From assembly GCA_905221615.1 (NCBI GenBank), contig CAJNDT010005001.1, positions 620,001 to 684,000 on the forward strand: DNA of 64,000 nt, written 5' to 3'. Below the pieces are notes generated by a model, which saw only the letters and a list, made by a program, of their open reading frames with translations, had not been told where the DNA came from and made no database searches. This DNA comes from Symbiodinium sp. CCMP2592 (Eukaryota; Sar; Dinophyceae; Suessiales; Symbiodiniaceae). Shown here in pieces: positions 62,339-64,000 of this stretch. Numbering within the stretch: the first letter of the stretch is position 1; each line of letters begins with the position of its first letter. Both the position numbers and the translations under genes were made by a program.

Positions 62339-62981
62339 AAACTCCTCAGCAGCTACATTGTTGCAACATGGGGTCGATACTCGTCTGAGAAAGGGCTTTG
62401 GAGTCCTTAAAGTTTAGCTGTTGGGGGCCGTCACGGCTGTTGGATTGGGGCTTCAGGGCTTTGGGGCGTTCTTAGGGTCGTTTCGGACGGCGGGGGTTCA
62501 GAGTTTAGAGCGTTTAGGTTTTCAGGGTAGGCTGCAAGGCTCAAGAACATGGTTTCACGATGAGTTTATAAGCAAAACTTGAAATGCCAATCTTGTGAGG
62601 CGGCACGAGCCAGACCCCAATATCTAGACAATCTAGTCTGAGCACCTCATTGAATGCTCAGCACAGGTTTGGGGAATAATGTGCCATCGGGCAGTTGAAG
62701 ATACTCTTACCATCTCTTACCAATGCATCGAAGCCCAAAAATATCTTCACAAGCTCGAAGCCCTTTATCAGAAATCCCAAACTGGAAAAAGCCGCTTCAG
62801 AGGGAAACAGCAAGTCGCTGTGTTAGGGGTTTGGAGTGAAGAATAGACCACTACATGTTCGAAAAAAGCAACCAGCATGCATAGCACGTGTAACACAGAA
62901 ATGTGCGGTCGTGGCAGGAACGGGAAAGCCGCAAATCATGGCATGGCACGTTCTGCTTGTCTTCTCGACAATGTAAGATGT

Positions 62982-63098
62982 ACTTGGAGGCCCTTTTGAC
63001 TTAGTAAGTCTACTTAGTATCCCCTAGAAACCCCATAATTATAATCCCCATAACCCACCTTACTAACCCTACTTACTAAGTCAACAGGGCCTCCAAGT
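62982..63098. mobile_element. MITE family D, copy with 7-bp flanking repeat AAGATGT
   Basis: AAGATGT lies at 62,975-62,981 and 63,099-63,105. The ends are ACTTGGAGGCCC and GGGCCTCCAAGT. Confidence 0.75.
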
Positions 63099-63235
63099 AA
63101 GATGTAACCCGGAAACGTAGCAAAGGACCTTGAACCCAGAACTGCTAAGACTCACTAGGGGGCTTCCGTAAAATCCCTGACGGAAAGCATGCGTGCGAAA
63201 TCTTCAACCCCTGAACTTGCTTGCGATGAATCTAT

Positions 63236-63335
63236 ACTGAACTTAGAACCCTAGCAAAAATCATAATTTTAGCTGTTTCTTAGGGATCATAATAACAAAT
63301 ACTTTCAAATTATTTCAAAGTACCCCTAAGGAATG
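63236..63335. repeat. Empty-site relative of the family A copy 4 insertion
   Basis: It shares the CTGAACTTAGAACCCTAGCA flank and the following 35 bases with 11,567-11,622. At the insertion point it shows a single TA (CATAATAACAAAT). Confidence 0.7.
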
Positions 63336-63420
63336 CCGCCCAGGTCACTGTCGAGCCAAGGCAAACACAGGCCGTCAACTCTTCCCAGATCGTGGGTCCA
63401 AGTCCTCCATTACTAGTTAC

Positions 63421-63525
63421 TAGTTCATGGTTGGGATAGGATTAAAATTTTAAATTTTTATTCCTTAGTAAGTTTAAAGTACCCATAAAAATGTAAAATT
63501 CTACCCAACTATGACAAAGATTAGG
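63421..63525. mobile_element. Palindromic element S (TAGTT..GGTTGGGATAG type)
   Basis: TAGTTCATGGTTGGGATAGG pairs imperfectly with TACCCAACTATGACAAAG. The core is AT-rich. Confidence 0.4.
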
Positions 63526-63977
63526 GTTTAACGCCCTGTGTTTCGGGTTTCGGGCTTCTGGTCCTGGGTATTTTGCACACGTCCCGATGCAAACAGAGCG
63601 CTCAATACTATGATGTGAGTTTGGCCTGTGGGTTTGCAGATTTTTTGAGCTCCGTTTTATGTCTGCTCGGCTGGCCGTGGGTTTGCAGATTTACAGTTCC
63701 GGGTTTGGGCTTTTCGAATTGAGGGGATGCCGGGTTGTTGTTTCGGGATGCCAAAGTAGAAGGGCTATCTTGCAGCATGGGGATCCAAACAGCACTCGCC
63801 CTAAGGATGACAATCTATGGCTCCACTTTTCTGGAGGAGTATGACTTGGGTAAATGCTGGCGTGGTGTATGGTAAGTCCTCCTAGCGGTAGACTTTCCAA
63901 ATGCGGAATTCAGTGTCGCAGCTGTATTTGGTTTAATTGCTTTCTATACAGCCTGAATCCTAAACCCTCAGCCGTAT

Positions 63978-64000
63978 GGGTGGTTCTCTAAGTTAGGATC
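63978..64000. mobile_element. MITE family P, start of a copy cut by the window end
   Basis: GGGTGGTTCTCTAAGTTAGG matches the left end of the copy at 11,836. Confidence 0.45.

Larger units (their letters stand above)
50287..64000. other. Gene-poor repeat region right of the provirus
   Basis: It contains MITEs of families A, B, D, E, F, H, I, J, O and P, CT and TA microsatellites and degenerate CCCTAA-rich tandem DNA (61.85-62.06 kb). No gene was recognised. Confidence 0.55.

Noticed and set aside
1-64000. CRISPR array
   Set aside because: The repeated palindromes are dispersed and flanked by target duplications, not regularly spaced with unique spacers.

Overview
The window is eukaryotic nuclear DNA, probably from a protist or alga, carrying one integrated DNA virus. 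The host part has intermediate GC and very few genes. It is littered with plant-type telomere-like repeats (TTTAGGG/CCCTAAA), long trinucleotide, CT and TA microsatellites, and dozens of short palindromic MITE-like elements of about 80-140 bp. I recognise about 15 MITE families. The TTTAGGG motif fits lineages such as chromerids, dinoflagellates, cryptophytes, glaucophytes or green algae. The sequence alone does not settle the taxon.

The only host gene I can support is at about 6.3-9.8 kb, minus strand. It is a multi-exon acid ceramidase / N-acylethanolamine acid amidase (NAAA)-like hydrolase with a signal peptide, the nucleophile Cys and the HGRNMD signature. Its introns contain TTTAGGG-like DNA and MITEs. 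One 72-bp intron starts with a copy of the first bases of the next exon.

From about 38,661 to about 50,272 the composition drops abruptly to AT-rich and gene density becomes virus-like: intact, intronless, closely packed ORFs. This is an endogenous Polinton-like virus / virophage-type element. On the minus strand, reading leftwards from 42.2 kb, lie a class-3-type lipase, a GIY-YIG nuclease with two zinc fingers, a small basic protein, the double-jelly-roll major capsid protein and a fibre-like protein cut off by the left junction. On the plus strand from 42.3 kb lie a minor capsid (penton-like) protein, several Lys/Glu- or Ser-rich and coiled-coil proteins likely to belong to the virion or its assembly, a small zinc-finger protein, a TVpol polymerase-SF3 helicase fusion, an acidic coiled-coil protein and a small probable winged-helix protein. 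No packaging ATPase, protease or integrase is present, so the copy looks left-truncated. Five gene starts, mainly on the capsid side, carry a TCTA motif 14-22 bases upstream, like the late promoter of the giant virus CroV and its virophage mavirus. The three replication-side genes share a different motif, GTYTTAAAGRAA, 32-40 bases upstream. This suggests two temporal classes and possible dependence on a giant-virus helper.

The rest (1-6.3, 9.8-38.6 and 50.3-64 kb) is gene-poor repeat DNA. Several MITE families can be defined from the window alone. Family A has six full copies, all exactly 107 bp from TA to TA, and a related empty site. Family B has four copies, each with a perfect 8-bp target duplication (hAT-like). 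Families C and G show 4-bp duplications in several copies. No transposase was seen, so these elements must be mobilised by enzymes encoded elsewhere or be dead.
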